This document shows, piece after piece, positions 1-9,952 of a DNA stretch of 64,000 nt (position 1 is its first letter; every line of letters starts with the position of its first letter). A model generated the notes under the pieces. It was given only the letters and a program-made list of their open reading frames with translations. It was not told where the DNA came from and searched no databases. The stretch is from JACOMY01 sp046233115 (GTDB taxonomy: Bacteria; Pseudomonadota; Alphaproteobacteria; Kiloniellales; JACOMY01), in the NCBI GenBank assembly GCA_046233115.1, contig JBJXHM010000006.1:248001-312000 (forward strand), read 5' to 3'. The position numbers and the translations under genes are program-made.

Positions 1-250
1 GGGAAATGTCCGGGCAGGGGAAGGCCCTCCAAGAAGGCTCCCCGCCAAAGTCCAAACAAGGGGTTGAGCACCCAATTGCGAACCGTTCGCGCTTGACCCT
101 CGCCGGCCCAAGACACAGACTTTGGGCCGAGACTGCGGGCACAGCCTGTTTGTCGGCTGATCCGGCTTGCCCGGAAGAGCCATATGTCAATCAAGGGGAT
201 GGCCCCACAATCGCGACCAGTGATTCAAGGTAAGAGGCAGGGAGAGACGC

Positions 251-718
<468 letters not shown>

Positions 719-733
719 GGAGGAAATGAGGAA

Positions 734-3088
734 ATGCCGGACGGTTCGGTTGGACAGGCGGTCAAGCGGCGCGAGGATCAGCGCTTCCTGACCGGCAAGG
801 GACGTTACGTCGACGATGTGCATCGCACGGGTGAACTGGCAGCGGTCTTCGTCCGCTCGCCGCACGCCCATGCCGTCGTCAAGTCCGTGAACATCGACGC
901 GGCGATGCAGTCGCCGGGTGTCGTCGCCGTCTATGTCGGCGCCGACTTGGAAGAAGACGGCTACGGCTCGATCCCCTGCGGCTGGACGGTCACCGACCGT
1001 CATGGCGAGCCGCACAAGGCGCCGCCGCACTTCCCGCTGGTGCGCGACAAGGTCCGCTATGTCGGCGACCACGTCGCCGTGGTGCTGGCGGAGACCCTGG
1101 CGCAGGCCCGCGACGGCGCCGAGCTGGTCGAGGTCGACTATGAGGAGCTGCCGGCCAACGTCTCCATCGCCGCCGCGATGACGGCGCCGCTGGTGCACGA
1201 CGAGGCGCCGAACAACCTCTGCTACGACTGGATCCTGGGCGACGAAGCCGCGGCCGACGAGGCCTTCGCCAAGGCGCACCACGTGACCAAGCTGGACCTG
1301 GTGAACAACCGCCTGATCCCCAACGCGATGGAGCCGCGCGCGGCCGTCGCCGAGTACGACAGCGGTACCGACAGCTATACCCTCTGGTCCACCAGCCAGA
1401 ACCCGCACGTGCTGCGCCTGATCCTCAGCGCCTTCGTCACCGGCATTCCGGAGACCAAGCTCCGGGTCATCGCCCCCGACGTGGGCGGCGGCTTCGGCAG
1501 CAAGATCTACTGCTATGCCGAGGAGACCGTCTGCCTCTGGGCCAGCAAGCGGGCCGGCCGGCCGGTGCGCTGGACCGCAGATCGCAGTGAGTCCTTCCTC
1601 GCCGACGCGCATGGCCGCGACCACATCACCCATGTGGAGCTGGCCATGAACGAGCAAGGTGAGTTCCTGGGCCTGAAGGTCGATACCCAAGCGAATATGG
1701 GTGCTTACCTGTCGAACTTCGCGTCCTGCATTCCGACCTACCTCTACGCCACCCTGCTGGCGGGGCAGTATCGGACGCCGGTGATCTTCTGCAACGTGAA
1801 GGCCGTCTTCACCAACACCGCACCGGTCGATGCCTATCGCGGCGCCGGCCGTCCGGAGGCGACCTACCTGCTGGAGCGCATCGTCGAGTGCGCGGCCCGC
1901 GAGCTGAAGATGGACCCGGCGGAGCTGCGTAAGCGCAACTTCATCCAGCCCGATCAGTTCCCCTACCAGACGCCGGTGGCCCTCACCTACGACATCGGCG
2001 ACTACGAGGCCTCGCTCGACAAGGCCATGGAGATGATCGACTACAAGGGCTTCGCTGCCCGCAAGGCCGCCTCCGCGGCCAAGGGCAAGCTGCGCGGCAT
2101 TGGCTTCTCCGCCTACATCGAGGCCTGCGGCATCGCCCCCTCCTCGGTGGTGGGCTCGCTGGGTGCCGGCGTGGGTCTCTGGGAATCGGCGCAGGTTCGC
2201 TTCAACGCGACCGGCACCGTCTCGGTGCTGACCGGCAGCCACGCGCACGGCCAGGGGCACGAGACCACCTTCGCCCAATTGGTCTCCGACACCCTCGGCG
2301 TACCGATGGAGAACGTCGAGATCGTGCACGGAGACACCGGGCAGATCCCGATGGCCATGGGCACCTACGGCTCGCGCTCGCTGGCCGTCGGCGGCTCCGC
2401 CATCGTCCGGGCCTGCGGCAAGGTGATCGACAAGGGCAAGAAGATCGCCGCCCACCTGCTCGAGGCCGCGGTCGAGGACATCGAGTTCAAGGACGGCAAC
2501 TTCACCGTGGCCGGCACCGACAGGTCAAAGACGATGGGCGAGATCGCCTTCACCGCCTACGTGCCGCACAACTACCCGGCCGACCTGGAGCCCGGTCTCG
2601 ACGAGACCGCCTTCTACGATCCGCTGAACTTCACCTATCCGGCCGGCACCCACATCTGCGAGGTCGAGGTCGATCCCGAGACCGGGGTCACCGAGATCGT
2701 GGACTGGGTCGCCGTCGACGACTTCGGCAAGGTGATCAACCCGCTGATCGTCGAAGGACAGGTGCATGGCGGCATCGCCCAAGGTGTGGGCCAGGCGATG
2801 CTGGAGCACGGCATCTACGATGCCAGCGGCCAGCTCATCACCGGGTCCTACATGGACTACTGCATGCCCAGGGCCGACGATCTGCCGTCCTTCCGGGTCG
2901 GCATGACCGAGACCGCCTGCACCCACAACCCTCTGGGTGTGAAGGGCTGCGGTGAGGCCGGTGCCATCGCCGCACCGCCGGCGCTGATCAACGCGATCAC
3001 CGATGCGCTGGGCATCATGCACATGGAAATGCCAGCCACGCCTGAGAAGGTGTGGCGCTTGGCCCAGCACGCTGCTGCCGCCGAGTAA
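734..3088 (+). CDS. coxL: CoxL-type molybdopterin-binding large subunit (form II)
   Basis: Catalytic subunit of the molybdenum hydroxylase, expected to bind molybdopterin cytosine dinucleotide. The 784-residue length is normal. The active-site loop reads AYRGAGR (residues 367-373), the form II signature, not the AYxCSFR loop of proven aerobic CO dehydrogenases. The catalytic glutamate is E741 in GCGEAG near the C-terminus. A glycine-rich GGGFGSK motif also fits the family. Form II enzymes have mostly unknown or non-CO substrates, so the cox name marks homology and gene order, not a demonstrated CO activity. The start follows an AGGAGGAAAT-like ribosome binding site, and the next gene coxM begins 19 bases after the stop. 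Confidence 0.92.
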   Translation: MPDGSVGQAVKRREDQRFLTGKGRYVDDVHRTGELAAVFVRSPHAHAVVKSVNIDAAMQSPGVVAVYVGADLEEDGYGSIPCGWTVTDRHGEPHKAPPHFPLVRDKVRYVGDHVAVVLAETLAQARDGAELVEVDYEELPANVSIAAAMTAPLVHDEAPNNLCYDWILGDEAAADEAFAKAHHVTKLDLVNNRLIPNAMEPRAAVAEYDSGTDSYTLWSTSQNPHVLRLILSAFVTGIPETKLRVIAPDVGGGFGSKIYCYAEETVCLWASKRAGRPVRWTADRSESFLADAHGRDHITHVELAMNEQGEFLGLKVDTQANMGAYLSNFASCIPTYLYATLLAGQYRTPVIFCNVKAVFTNTAPVDAYRGAGRPEATYLLERIVECAARELKMDPAELRKRNFIQPDQFPYQTPVALTYDIGDYEASLDKAMEMIDYKGFAARKAASAAKGKLRGIGFSAYIEACGIAPSSVVGSLGAGVGLWESAQVRFNATGTVSVLTGSHAHGQGHETTFAQLVSDTLGVPMENVEIVHGDTGQIPMAMGTYGSRSLAVGGSAIVRACGKVIDKGKKIAAHLLEAAVEDIEFKDGNFTVAGTDRSKTMGEIAFTAYVPHNYPADLEPGLDETAFYDPLNFTYPAGTHICEVEVDPETGVTEIVDWVAVDDFGKVINPLIVEGQVHGGIAQGVGQAMLEHGIYDASGQLITGSYMDYCMPRADDLPSFRVGMTETACTHNPLGVKGCGEAGAIAAPPALINAITDALGIMHMEMPATPEKVWRLAQHAAAAE

Positions 3089-3107
3089 GTAGGAGGAGAC
3101 GACCGAG

Positions 3108-3905
3108 ATGTACGATTTCGGCTATCACCGCCCGACCAGCCTGGCGGACGCGGTTTCAGCCCTGGAGAGCGCCGAGGACGGACGCTTCATGGCCGGCGGT
3201 CAGACCCTGATCCCGACCTTGAAGCAGCGCCTGGCGCAGCCCTCCGACATTGTCGACCTGGGCTCGATCGCGGAGCTCAAGGGTATCCGCGAAGAGGGCG
3301 GTGCCCTGGTGATCGGGGCCATGACCACCCATGCGGAGGTCGCCCACAGCGACCTGGTCAAGTCCAAGATCCCCGCTCTGGCCTCGCTGGCCGAGGGGAT
3401 CGGCGACCCGCAGGTCCGCCACCGCGGCACCATCGGCGGCTCCATCGCCAACAACGACCCGGCGGCCGACTATCCGGCCGGTTGCGTCGGGCTAGGGGCC
3501 ACCATCGTCACCAACAAGCGCCAGATCCCGGCCGACGAATTCTTCGTGGGCCTCTTCGAGACCGCGCTTGACGAGGGCGAGATTGTGACCGCGGTCTCCT
3601 TCCCAGTGCCGGAGAAGGCGGCCTACGCCAAATTCCCGAACCCGGCCTCGCGCTACGCCATCGTCGGCGTCATGGTCGCCAAGAGCGGCTCGACGGTGCG
3701 GGTGGCGGTAACCGGTGCGGGACCCAGCGTGTTCCGCGACCAAGCGATCGAGAGCAGCCTGGCGGGCAGCTTCTCGGCCGACGCGGTCGGTGCCAGCTCG
3801 GCCGACGAGGGCTCGCTGAACGGCGACATCCACGCTTCGGCTGGCTATCGGAAGCACCTGATCTCGGTGATGGCCAAGCGGGCTGTTTCTGCAGCAAACG
3901 GCTAG
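3108..3905 (+). CDS. coxM: CoxM-type FAD-binding subunit
   Basis: Flavin subunit that receives electrons from the CoxS clusters. The 265-residue protein has the FAD_binding_5 layout: an AGGQTL loop near residue 30 and a TIGGS loop near residue 107, both contacting FAD in this family, then the CO-dehydrogenase flavoprotein C-terminal domain. The ATG follows AGGAGGAG. It is last in the coxSLM unit; a strong hairpin lies 25 bases after the stop. The genes usually found directly downstream (coxD, coxE) begin only at 9.95 kb. Confidence 0.92.
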   Translation: MYDFGYHRPTSLADAVSALESAEDGRFMAGGQTLIPTLKQRLAQPSDIVDLGSIAELKGIREEGGALVIGAMTTHAEVAHSDLVKSKIPALASLAEGIGDPQVRHRGTIGGSIANNDPAADYPAGCVGLGATIVTNKRQIPADEFFVGLFETALDEGEIVTAVSFPVPEKAAYAKFPNPASRYAIVGVMVAKSGSTVRVAVTGAGPSVFRDQAIESSLAGSFSADAVGASSADEGSLNGDIHASAGYRKHLISVMAKRAVSAANG

Positions 3906-3930
3906 CCATTCAAGATCTTTCACCAGGCAA

Positions 3931-3958
3931 GAGGGCGCTTCTTCGTTGAAGCGCCCTC
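3931..3958 (+). terminator. Terminator hairpin after coxM
   Basis: An 11-bp perfect inverted repeat (GAGGGCGCTTC / GAAGCGCCCTC) with a six-base loop lies 25 bases after the coxM stop. The following T content is modest (TGTCGTTCT), so termination may be partial. It separates coxSLM from the envelope genes that follow. Confidence 0.7.
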
Positions 3959-4005
3959 TGTCGTTCTGCAATAGTGGTGCTCTCTGAGGGGAGCGGGAGC
4001 CACGT

Positions 4006-5058
4006 ATGGTCGCGAGGAGCAAAGAATCGGGCCGCGCGGCGGGCTCGCTGGTTCGGCGAGGTTTCTTCGCCCTCTCTCTCGGCCTTCTGCTGGCTGCACT
4101 GCCGCTCGGCACCGCCGGTGCGCAAGAAAACCTCCCGCAGAACATCCAGGACAGCATCAAGGAGAAGGTGACGGACGCGGTCCGCCAGCACCTTACCGCG
4201 CAGCAGCCGGAGCCGCCGCCACCGATCCAGAACGGCGTCCCCTTCGCGTTGCGGTTCGACAGCCAGGTACGGGGTCTGGCCCCCGGCGCCTCGGTCGAGA
4301 TCAAGGGCATTCGCATCGGCGAGGTTCGCAGCATCGACCTCAGCTACGACCAGGACCGCAACGCCTTCGACGTCTTCGTCACCCTGGTACTGCAGCCCAG
4401 CCTCTTCCCGGCGATGGGCAACCGCCCCTCGACGCCGGAGGAGACCTACGACGCCGTGGCGGAACTGGTCGAGCGCGGCCTGCGCGCGCACCTGGCAAGC
4501 CAGCAGCTTATCGGCGGATCGCTGGTGGTCGATCTGGACATCCAGGCAGACGCCACCGCCGCCAGCCTCGACCGCACGCACGAACCGCCGATGATTCCGA
4601 CCGGCCCCAGCCGTGCCGAGGTGGTGAAGGAGCGCCTGCAGGCGCTGATCCGCAAGGTCACCGACCTGCCGCTGGAGCCGCTGGTGGAGGACGCCAAGGC
4701 CTCGCTGCTGGCTCTGAAGGCCCTGGTCGAGGGGCCGGAGCTGAAGGAGGCGCTGGCCAACCTGCGCGACAGCACAGCCGAGATCGAAGCCTTCATGGAC
4801 GGCATGGACGGGCGCATGGACAGCATCGTGGCCCAGATCAACGCCACATCGGCTTCGGCCGGGCGCATGCTGGACCAGGCCGGCGAGACCCTCGTCTCGG
4901 TCCAGCGCAGCATCGGCGACCGCTCGCCGATCCTGACCGACATCCGCAAGCTGCTGCGGGAGTTCGAGGGCGCCGCCCGCTCCCTGCGGCTGATGGCCGA
5001 CTACCTGGAGCGCCATCCCGACGCGCTTCTCCGCGGCAAGAGGGACGACCGCCAATGA
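4006..5058 (+). CDS. Single-domain MCE protein (PqiB/MlaD-like)
   Basis: Predicted periplasmic lipid-binding MCE protein, 350 residues. Residues 1-39 look like a signal peptide (hydrophobic core about 19-36, then AGA-Q). One MCE domain spans about residues 78-180 and opens with VPFALRFDSQVRGL, as in later MCE repeats of PqiB. The remainder is a mostly helical tail with heptad-like spacing (about 200-340). PqiB itself has three MCE domains and a membrane anchor and pairs with PqiA; here there is one MCE domain, a signal peptide and no PqiA. The stop overlaps the PqiC-like gene by ATGA, which supports a shared function in lipid transport across the periplasm. Confidence 0.82.
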   Translation: MVARSKESGRAAGSLVRRGFFALSLGLLLAALPLGTAGAQENLPQNIQDSIKEKVTDAVRQHLTAQQPEPPPPIQNGVPFALRFDSQVRGLAPGASVEIKGIRIGEVRSIDLSYDQDRNAFDVFVTLVLQPSLFPAMGNRPSTPEETYDAVAELVERGLRAHLASQQLIGGSLVVDLDIQADATAASLDRTHEPPMIPTGPSRAEVVKERLQALIRKVTDLPLEPLVEDAKASLLALKALVEGPELKEALANLRDSTAEIEAFMDGMDGRMDSIVAQINATSASAGRMLDQAGETLVSVQRSIGDRSPILTDIRKLLREFEGAARSLRLMADYLERHPDALLRGKRDDRQ

Positions 5059-5669
5059 GCCTGCGCTCCAAGACCCTGCCCTCCAAGACACTACAGGGCG
5101 CCGCCGCTGGCCTCGCCCTCTTCCTGCTCGCCGCCTGTGGCAGCACCCCGCCGACCGAGGTCTATGGCCTGACCGACGCCGCCAAGCGCAGCGAGACGCC
5201 GGCACCGCCCGGTGCGCCGCTGATCTTCGTCGATCCCGCCGCGACCTCCGACTATCTGGACCGCACCCAGATGGTGACCCGCAAGGGCGCCTACCGCATC
5301 TCGCTGCACGAGTTCGCGATCTGGAGCGAGCCGCTGGGCGACCTGATCGCCGCCAGCCTGGTGGATGACCTGTCCAAGCGCTTCGGCGACGACCAGGTGA
5401 TGGTGAGCCCGCTGCCGGCCTACGAGGATCCCGACTGGCGTGTCTCTGTCAACGTGCTGCGCTTCGACGTGGACGAGACCGGTGACGCCGTTCTGGACGT
5501 GCGCTGGACCCTGCTGAAGGGGCGCCACGAGGACTTCGCGGCCAGCCAGCGCGAGATCATCGTGACCAAGGCCAGCCTGCCGGAGGACCCGGGCAGCCGC
5601 GTCGCCGCTCTGGACGAGGCGCTCTCGATCCTGGCCGACCGCATCGGAAACCGGATCGAGGGCGGCTAA
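5055..5669 (+). CDS. PqiC-like outer-membrane lipoprotein
   Basis: Lipoprotein of the PqiC/YmbA (ABC-type transport auxiliary) family; in E. coli PqiC docks the PqiB needle at the outer membrane. A signal sequence ends in lipobox LAAC with C28 as the lipidated residue. The mature part has the family features TEVYGL near the N-terminus and a conserved segment around LHEFAIWSEPLGDL. 204 residues is close to the family norm. It overlaps the MCE gene by four bases (ATGA), so the two are translationally coupled. Confidence 0.82.
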   Translation: MSLRSKTLPSKTLQGAAAGLALFLLAACGSTPPTEVYGLTDAAKRSETPAPPGAPLIFVDPAATSDYLDRTQMVTRKGAYRISLHEFAIWSEPLGDLIAASLVDDLSKRFGDDQVMVSPLPAYEDPDWRVSVNVLRFDVDETGDAVLDVRWTLLKGRHEDFAASQREIIVTKASLPEDPGSRVAALDEALSILADRIGNRIEGG

Positions 5670-5798
5670 CCCCTTACCGCAGAGGCTGGCAGCCGGACAC
5701 CGCTCGCGACGCCACATCGCTCTCCTTCCAGAGCAAGCGTCTGGTCAGGCGGGGTCTTCCTTCGTAAGACTGTTGGACCACGCAGCCTGACGAGTGCC

Positions 5799-8700
5799 AT
5801 GCGCCGCCTGCTTCTCGCCTGTCTTTTCGTTCTGGCCTTCCTGGCGGCGCTGGCCGCGGGCCTGGTCGCGGTGCGTCGCGAGGCGGCCGAGGTGGCGATC
5901 CGTCATGGCCTGGCGAGCGAGGGCATCCACAACGCCAGCTTTCAGGTCGTCGACGTCACCCCCGACAGCGCGCGAGTCGAAGAGGTCGCGCTAGGGCGCT
6001 ACCGCAACCTGCAGGCCAGCGCGATCGAGGTCAGCTTCTCCGGCCTCGAGGGCTGGATGCCCTGGACCTGGCAGCCGGAGGTCCGCGAGGTCCGTCTGAT
6101 CGGCCTGCGTTTGACGCTGAACACCGAGAGCGAAAGCGGCCTGCTCGACGATCCCGAGCTTGACCGCCTGCTGGGCGGGCCGGAGGAGGCCGAAGTCGGA
6201 GAGGCCAGCGCGATCCCGCCGATCGTGCTGCAGGACGCGCAGATCAGCCTGACCGACGAAGACGGCGAAACGCGGCTGACCTTGGACGGCAGCATCGCGC
6301 GGCCGCTGCGTACGGCGCTGTCGGGCCACTTCGCCTATGCCATCGCCACCCCGCTGGGCGAAGCCAAGGGCGACATCGAGCTGTTCCAGGCACCCGAGGA
6401 GGCGATGCGGGTGACCGCGACCGCGGAAGGCGCATCGCTGCATCTGGACGACGCCCGGGTGGAGGCCCTCTCGGCAGCGGTGGAGCTGACCCTGCCGGAC
6501 GACGCGCTGCCCAAGGCGAGCGGACAGCTCTCGATCCGGGGCATCTCGCCGCTGGCCGGCTATGTTGAAGAGCTCTCGGTCGACTTCAGCGCCGATCCCA
6601 GCCGCTTCGACATCGCGCTCGCCGCCGAGGATGCCCAAGGCGGGTCCGTTGGTTCAGGCCGCATCGCCATCACCCGACTGGACAGCCGGCCGCAGATCGA
6701 CGCCAGGCTGACCGTCAACGCGGTCCATGCCGGCTCCCGCCTCGGCCTGGTCGAGGAGGGCGGCGAGCTGACGGTCGACAGCGAGCTCAGCGCCACCCTG
6801 CCGCCGCTGGTGGACCTGATCCACGACCGCGGCGGCAAGCTGATCCAACTGCTGGAGACCGGCAGCCTGGCCACACGGCTGAAGATCTCCGCCAAGGACC
6901 TGACGGTGCCGGGCAAGGTATTGGGGCTCAGCGCCGGCCTGCACCTGAACCTGCTGCTGGAGAAGGCCCGGCTACGCGCCTGGGTTGCCGAGGAGAGCCG
7001 GCTGTCGATCTCGGCGCTGGATCCCGAGTGGTCACTGCTGGCTCTGCTGCCCGACGACACCCGCGGCGCGCTCTGGCGCAACCTGGTGCTGACGCTACCG
7101 CTGCAGGGCGAGGCCGGGCTGCAGGCCAGCGCACAGCGCAGCAAAGAGGACGAAGACGGGGGCATCGACATCACCGTCTCCGGCCCGCTCTCGCTGACCA
7201 GCGGCCTCGACACCAAGCTCTCCTTCTCCGGCCGGCTGGACAGCACGCTTGGCTCCGACCTCACCCCGCGTTCGCTGTCCTTTAGCCGGCTCGATCTCTC
7301 GGCCCAATCGCTGCCGATCCTGGGCAACAAGATCACCAGCCTGTCGCTCACCGGCGACGCCCTGATCGAGGAGAAGCGGCTGTCCAGCGACCTCCTGCTC
7401 GACGCCAAGCTGGCCGAGGTGCAGCGGGACGAGTTGCTGCTCGGCGACGTGACCCTGAAGCTGCCGCTGAGCCTGCGCGCCAGCCCCGGGGAGACCCGCG
7501 TCGCGCTCGACCGGGCCGGCCAGGTCGGGCTCGGCAGCGCCAGCCTGAACGGCGAGGCGATGCTGCGCCGGCCGGCCTCGTTCGAGGTCACGCGGATCGC
7601 CCTTGCGCGCGATCCGGACAAGGGCTGGCTGCCGGGCCTCGCCCTCACGGCGGACCGCCTGGAACTGACGTTGCCTGGCGGCGGTTCCAGCCTTGACGCA
7701 AGTGGCGTCACGCTCGACCTGGCCGGCAGCCTCGACCAGAGCGGGCTGAAGAGCACCGCGACCCTACAGGCGGAACGGATCGCCCTGCCGGGCGAGGGGG
7801 TGAGCCTCGCCAAAGTCAAGCTGCAGACGCCGCTGCCACCCGCCCGCCTGGAGAGCGAGCCTGCCAGCCTCAGCTTCGCCGAGGCCTCGCTGGACCAAGA
7901 TGCGGTGAGCGCCTCGGGCATCAGCATGACCGCGAGCATCACCCGCAAGGGCGAGACCTACCGCCTATCCGGCAAGGGCAGCGGGCCCGGCGGGCAGGGC
8001 CGGCTGGCCGTCGATCTGCAGCACGACCTGGCCAGCGGTCGCGGCAGCCTGGACGCGCGCTGGGGGCCGGTCACCTTCGCCAAGGGCGGCCCGCAGCCGA
8101 AGAGCCTCTCGGCGGCACTGGAACACCTGACCGAGGTCGCCGGCGAGGTCTCGCTGGAAGCCAAAGGAGAGTGGTCGCCGCGCAGCAGCAACATCTCTGC
8201 CAAGCTGGACCTCAAGTCGCTCTCCGCCACCCTGCTGCCGGCCAAGATCAAGGGCCTGAACGGCGATCTCACCTTCCCCAGTGTCGATCCGCTGGTCACC
8301 CTGAACGACCAGACCATCACCATCGACGAGCTGGACGTGGGCGTGCCGCTCTCCGACCTGCTGCTCACCTTCGAGATCGCGGACACCTCGAGCGGTCCGG
8401 CGCTGGACAGCAAGACCCTGCAGACCGACTTCGCCGGCGGCCGCCTTCAGGCCAGCCCCTTCCGCGTCAGCGGGCCGGACGACGCCTTCTCCACCACGGT
8501 GGAGGTGACCCACGTCAAGCTGGACCAGCTGGCCGAGATCCTGGACCTGGGCGACATCGAACTGGAGGGCCGCATCATCGGCCAGATCCCACTGACCGTG
8601 GACCTGGGCAAGGAGTCGGTGGCGATCGCCAACGGCTGGCTCCAGGCGGTGGAAGGCGGCGTCATCCGCATTCCCAACGCGGCCGAGCGCCTGGGCCTGG

Positions 8701-8978
8701 GCGAGGTCAGCAAGGAGCAGAAGGACCTCTTCTTCGCGCTGGACGCGCTGGCCGACTTCCACTTCACCTACCTCTACGCCACGGTCAGTTTCGGCGCGGA
8801 CGGCGGTCTCGACCTGGCGCTGACCCTGGAGGGCAACAATCCGGCGGTGCTGGAGGGCTATCCCTTCAAGTTCAACGTGACCTTCGGCGTCGACCTCACC
8901 GACCTCATGGCCGCCTTCCGGCGCGGCCGGCAAATCACGCCCGAACTCTTCGACGGTGCCTGGAGCCTGAAGAACTAA
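5799..8978 (+). CDS. ydbH: YdbH-family AsmA-like intermembrane lipid transporter
   Basis: Large AsmA-clan protein of 1059 residues. YdbH, with TamB and YhdP, provides redundant phospholipid transport from inner to outer membrane in E. coli. Residues 1-25 form one N-terminal membrane helix; the rest is long beta-rich sequence expected to make a hydrophobic groove across the periplasm. The C-terminal ~200 residues match the YdbH-specific domain (GGVIRIPN, then a DALADFHFTYLYATVSFGAD-type segment). The identity is strengthened by ynbE-like and ydbL-like genes directly downstream, the E. coli ydbH-ynbE-ydbL order. The start at 5799 gives MRRLLLACLF, a typical anchor. Confidence 0.85.
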   Translation: MRRLLLACLFVLAFLAALAAGLVAVRREAAEVAIRHGLASEGIHNASFQVVDVTPDSARVEEVALGRYRNLQASAIEVSFSGLEGWMPWTWQPEVREVRLIGLRLTLNTESESGLLDDPELDRLLGGPEEAEVGEASAIPPIVLQDAQISLTDEDGETRLTLDGSIARPLRTALSGHFAYAIATPLGEAKGDIELFQAPEEAMRVTATAEGASLHLDDARVEALSAAVELTLPDDALPKASGQLSIRGISPLAGYVEELSVDFSADPSRFDIALAAEDAQGGSVGSGRIAITRLDSRPQIDARLTVNAVHAGSRLGLVEEGGELTVDSELSATLPPLVDLIHDRGGKLIQLLETGSLATRLKISAKDLTVPGKVLGLSAGLHLNLLLEKARLRAWVAEESRLSISALDPEWSLLALLPDDTRGALWRNLVLTLPLQGEAGLQASAQRSKEDEDGGIDITVSGPLSLTSGLDTKLSFSGRLDSTLGSDLTPRSLSFSRLDLSAQSLPILGNKITSLSLTGDALIEEKRLSSDLLLDAKLAEVQRDELLLGDVTLKLPLSLRASPGETRVALDRAGQVGLGSASLNGEAMLRRPASFEVTRIALARDPDKGWLPGLALTADRLELTLPGGGSSLDASGVTLDLAGSLDQSGLKSTATLQAERIALPGEGVSLAKVKLQTPLPPARLESEPASLSFAEASLDQDAVSASGISMTASITRKGETYRLSGKGSGPGGQGRLAVDLQHDLASGRGSLDARWGPVTFAKGGPQPKSLSAALEHLTEVAGEVSLEAKGEWSPRSSNISAKLDLKSLSATLLPAKIKGLNGDLTFPSVDPLVTLNDQTITIDELDVGVPLSDLLLTFEIADTSSGPALDSKTLQTDFAGGRLQASPFRVSGPDDAFSTTVEVTHVKLDQLAEILDLGDIELEGRIIGQIPLTVDLGKESVAIANGWLQAVEGGVIRIPNAAERLGLGEVSKEQKDLFFALDALADFHFTYLYATVSFGADGGLDLALTLEGNNPAVLEGYPFKFNVTFGVDLTDLMAAFRRGRQITPELFDGAWSLKN

Positions 8979-9239
8979 CGCCTGTTGAGTCTACACGGGA
9001 CCAGCCCGCACCCCCACCCGGCCGGCCATTCTCAGGATACTTCCGTGGGCGGCGGGGTGGGGGTCGGGCCGGCGCCGATTCAACCAGAGCACAACGCGCT
9101 CCAGGTCCCTTGCTGCGCGCGGCAGCCGGCACTACCTCTTGTAGGGTCGCGGTGAACGCGGCCCTCGAGACGTTATGAGGAGGTGTGAAAGAAAGCGCTG
9201 GAACTTGCGCCCCCCTCTTACCGTATGATGGAAGTCATG

Positions 9240-9446
9240 ATGAACAAGACTCCGCCCGTCTTTGCGGTGTTGGCGCTCTCGACCTTGGTCCTGGCGCTGA
9301 TGGCCTGCACCCCCAAGGTCGCCGTCGAGGCGCCGAAGGAGCCGATCACGATCAACCTCAACATTCAGGCCGATGTGCGCGTGCGCATCGAGGAGGCGGC
9401 GCAGAGCGACATCGCCGACAATCCCGACATCTTCGGCACGGAATAG
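9240..9446 (+). CDS. ynbE: YnbE-like small lipoprotein
   Basis: Small outer-membrane lipoprotein, 68 residues from the chosen start. The signal sequence ends in lipobox LMAC, with C23 as the lipid site; the mature peptide contains the INLNIQADVRVRIEE segment typical of YnbE. In E. coli YnbE partners YdbH to complete the lipid bridge. ATGs at 9225, 9228 and 9237 are in the same frame; 9240 has GGAAG at five bases. The 260 bases before it hold a GC-rich imperfect hairpin (about 9005-9080) and no gene. Confidence 0.8.
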   Translation: MNKTPPVFAVLALSTLVLALMACTPKVAVEAPKEPITINLNIQADVRVRIEEAAQSDIADNPDIFGTE

Positions 9447-9450
9447 ACTC

Positions 9451-9843
9451 ATGAGCAGTACGAACACGACCCTCACGGTGAGCGCGGCCCGCCCGCAGCT
9501 GCCACGCCCCTTGCTTCTCGCAGCCTCGCTCCTGATGGCGCTGGCGCTGGTCTTCGGCCTGGCGCAGACCAGCCCCGTCATGGCGGCCTCTCTCAAGACG
9601 GAGTTGGCCAACGGCAACGTGGGCGAGCGCTGGGACGGCTACCTGGAGGCGCGCAACCCCAGCGCCCAGGGCCTGGTGAACAGCGTGAACGCCAAGCGCA
9701 AGCAGCTTTACGAGAAGCGCGCCAAGGAGCTGAACCAGCCGGCGAGCGTGGTGGGCACGGTCTACGCCAAGGAACTCTACGACCGTGCCAAGCGTGGTAC
9801 CTGGTTCCTCTCGAAGAGCGGAGCCTGGTCGCAAAAGCCCTGA
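9451..9843 (+). CDS. ydbL: YdbL-like periplasmic protein (DUF1318)
   Basis: Periplasmic DUF1318 protein of 130 residues. A signal peptide ends near residue 45 (SPVMA-A). The mature domain shows the family pattern of alternating charged and small residues ending in a tryptophan-containing GTWFLSKSGAW segment. In E. coli YdbL accompanies YdbH and YnbE and is thought to regulate their interaction. It starts four bases after the ynbE stop, so the two are one transcript. A terminator follows. Confidence 0.8.
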   Translation: MSSTNTTLTVSAARPQLPRPLLLAASLLMALALVFGLAQTSPVMAASLKTELANGNVGERWDGYLEARNPSAQGLVNSVNAKRKQLYEKRAKELNQPASVVGTVYAKELYDRAKRGTWFLSKSGAWSQKP

Positions 9844-9863
9844 CGCCCCATCCCGCAACATCT

Positions 9864-9891
9864 GAAGGGGCGGCCCTCGCGCCGCCCCTTC
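9864..9891 (+). terminator. Terminator hairpin after ydbL
   Basis: An 11-bp perfect inverted repeat (GAAGGGGCGGC / GCCGCCCCTTC) with a six-base loop starts 20 bases after the ydbL stop and is followed by a pyrimidine-rich tract. It closes the envelope gene block before coxD. Confidence 0.7.
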
Positions 9892-9952
9892 CCGCTTCTC
9901 CCGCTCTCCCCGCCCAAGTGCTTCCATCCGGAGCCCGCCCACCGGAGCCCCT

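Noticed and set aside
9005..9080. GC-rich imperfect hairpin between ydbH and ynbE
   Set aside because: The pairing is irregular and there is no T tract; any role as terminator or attenuator is unsupported.
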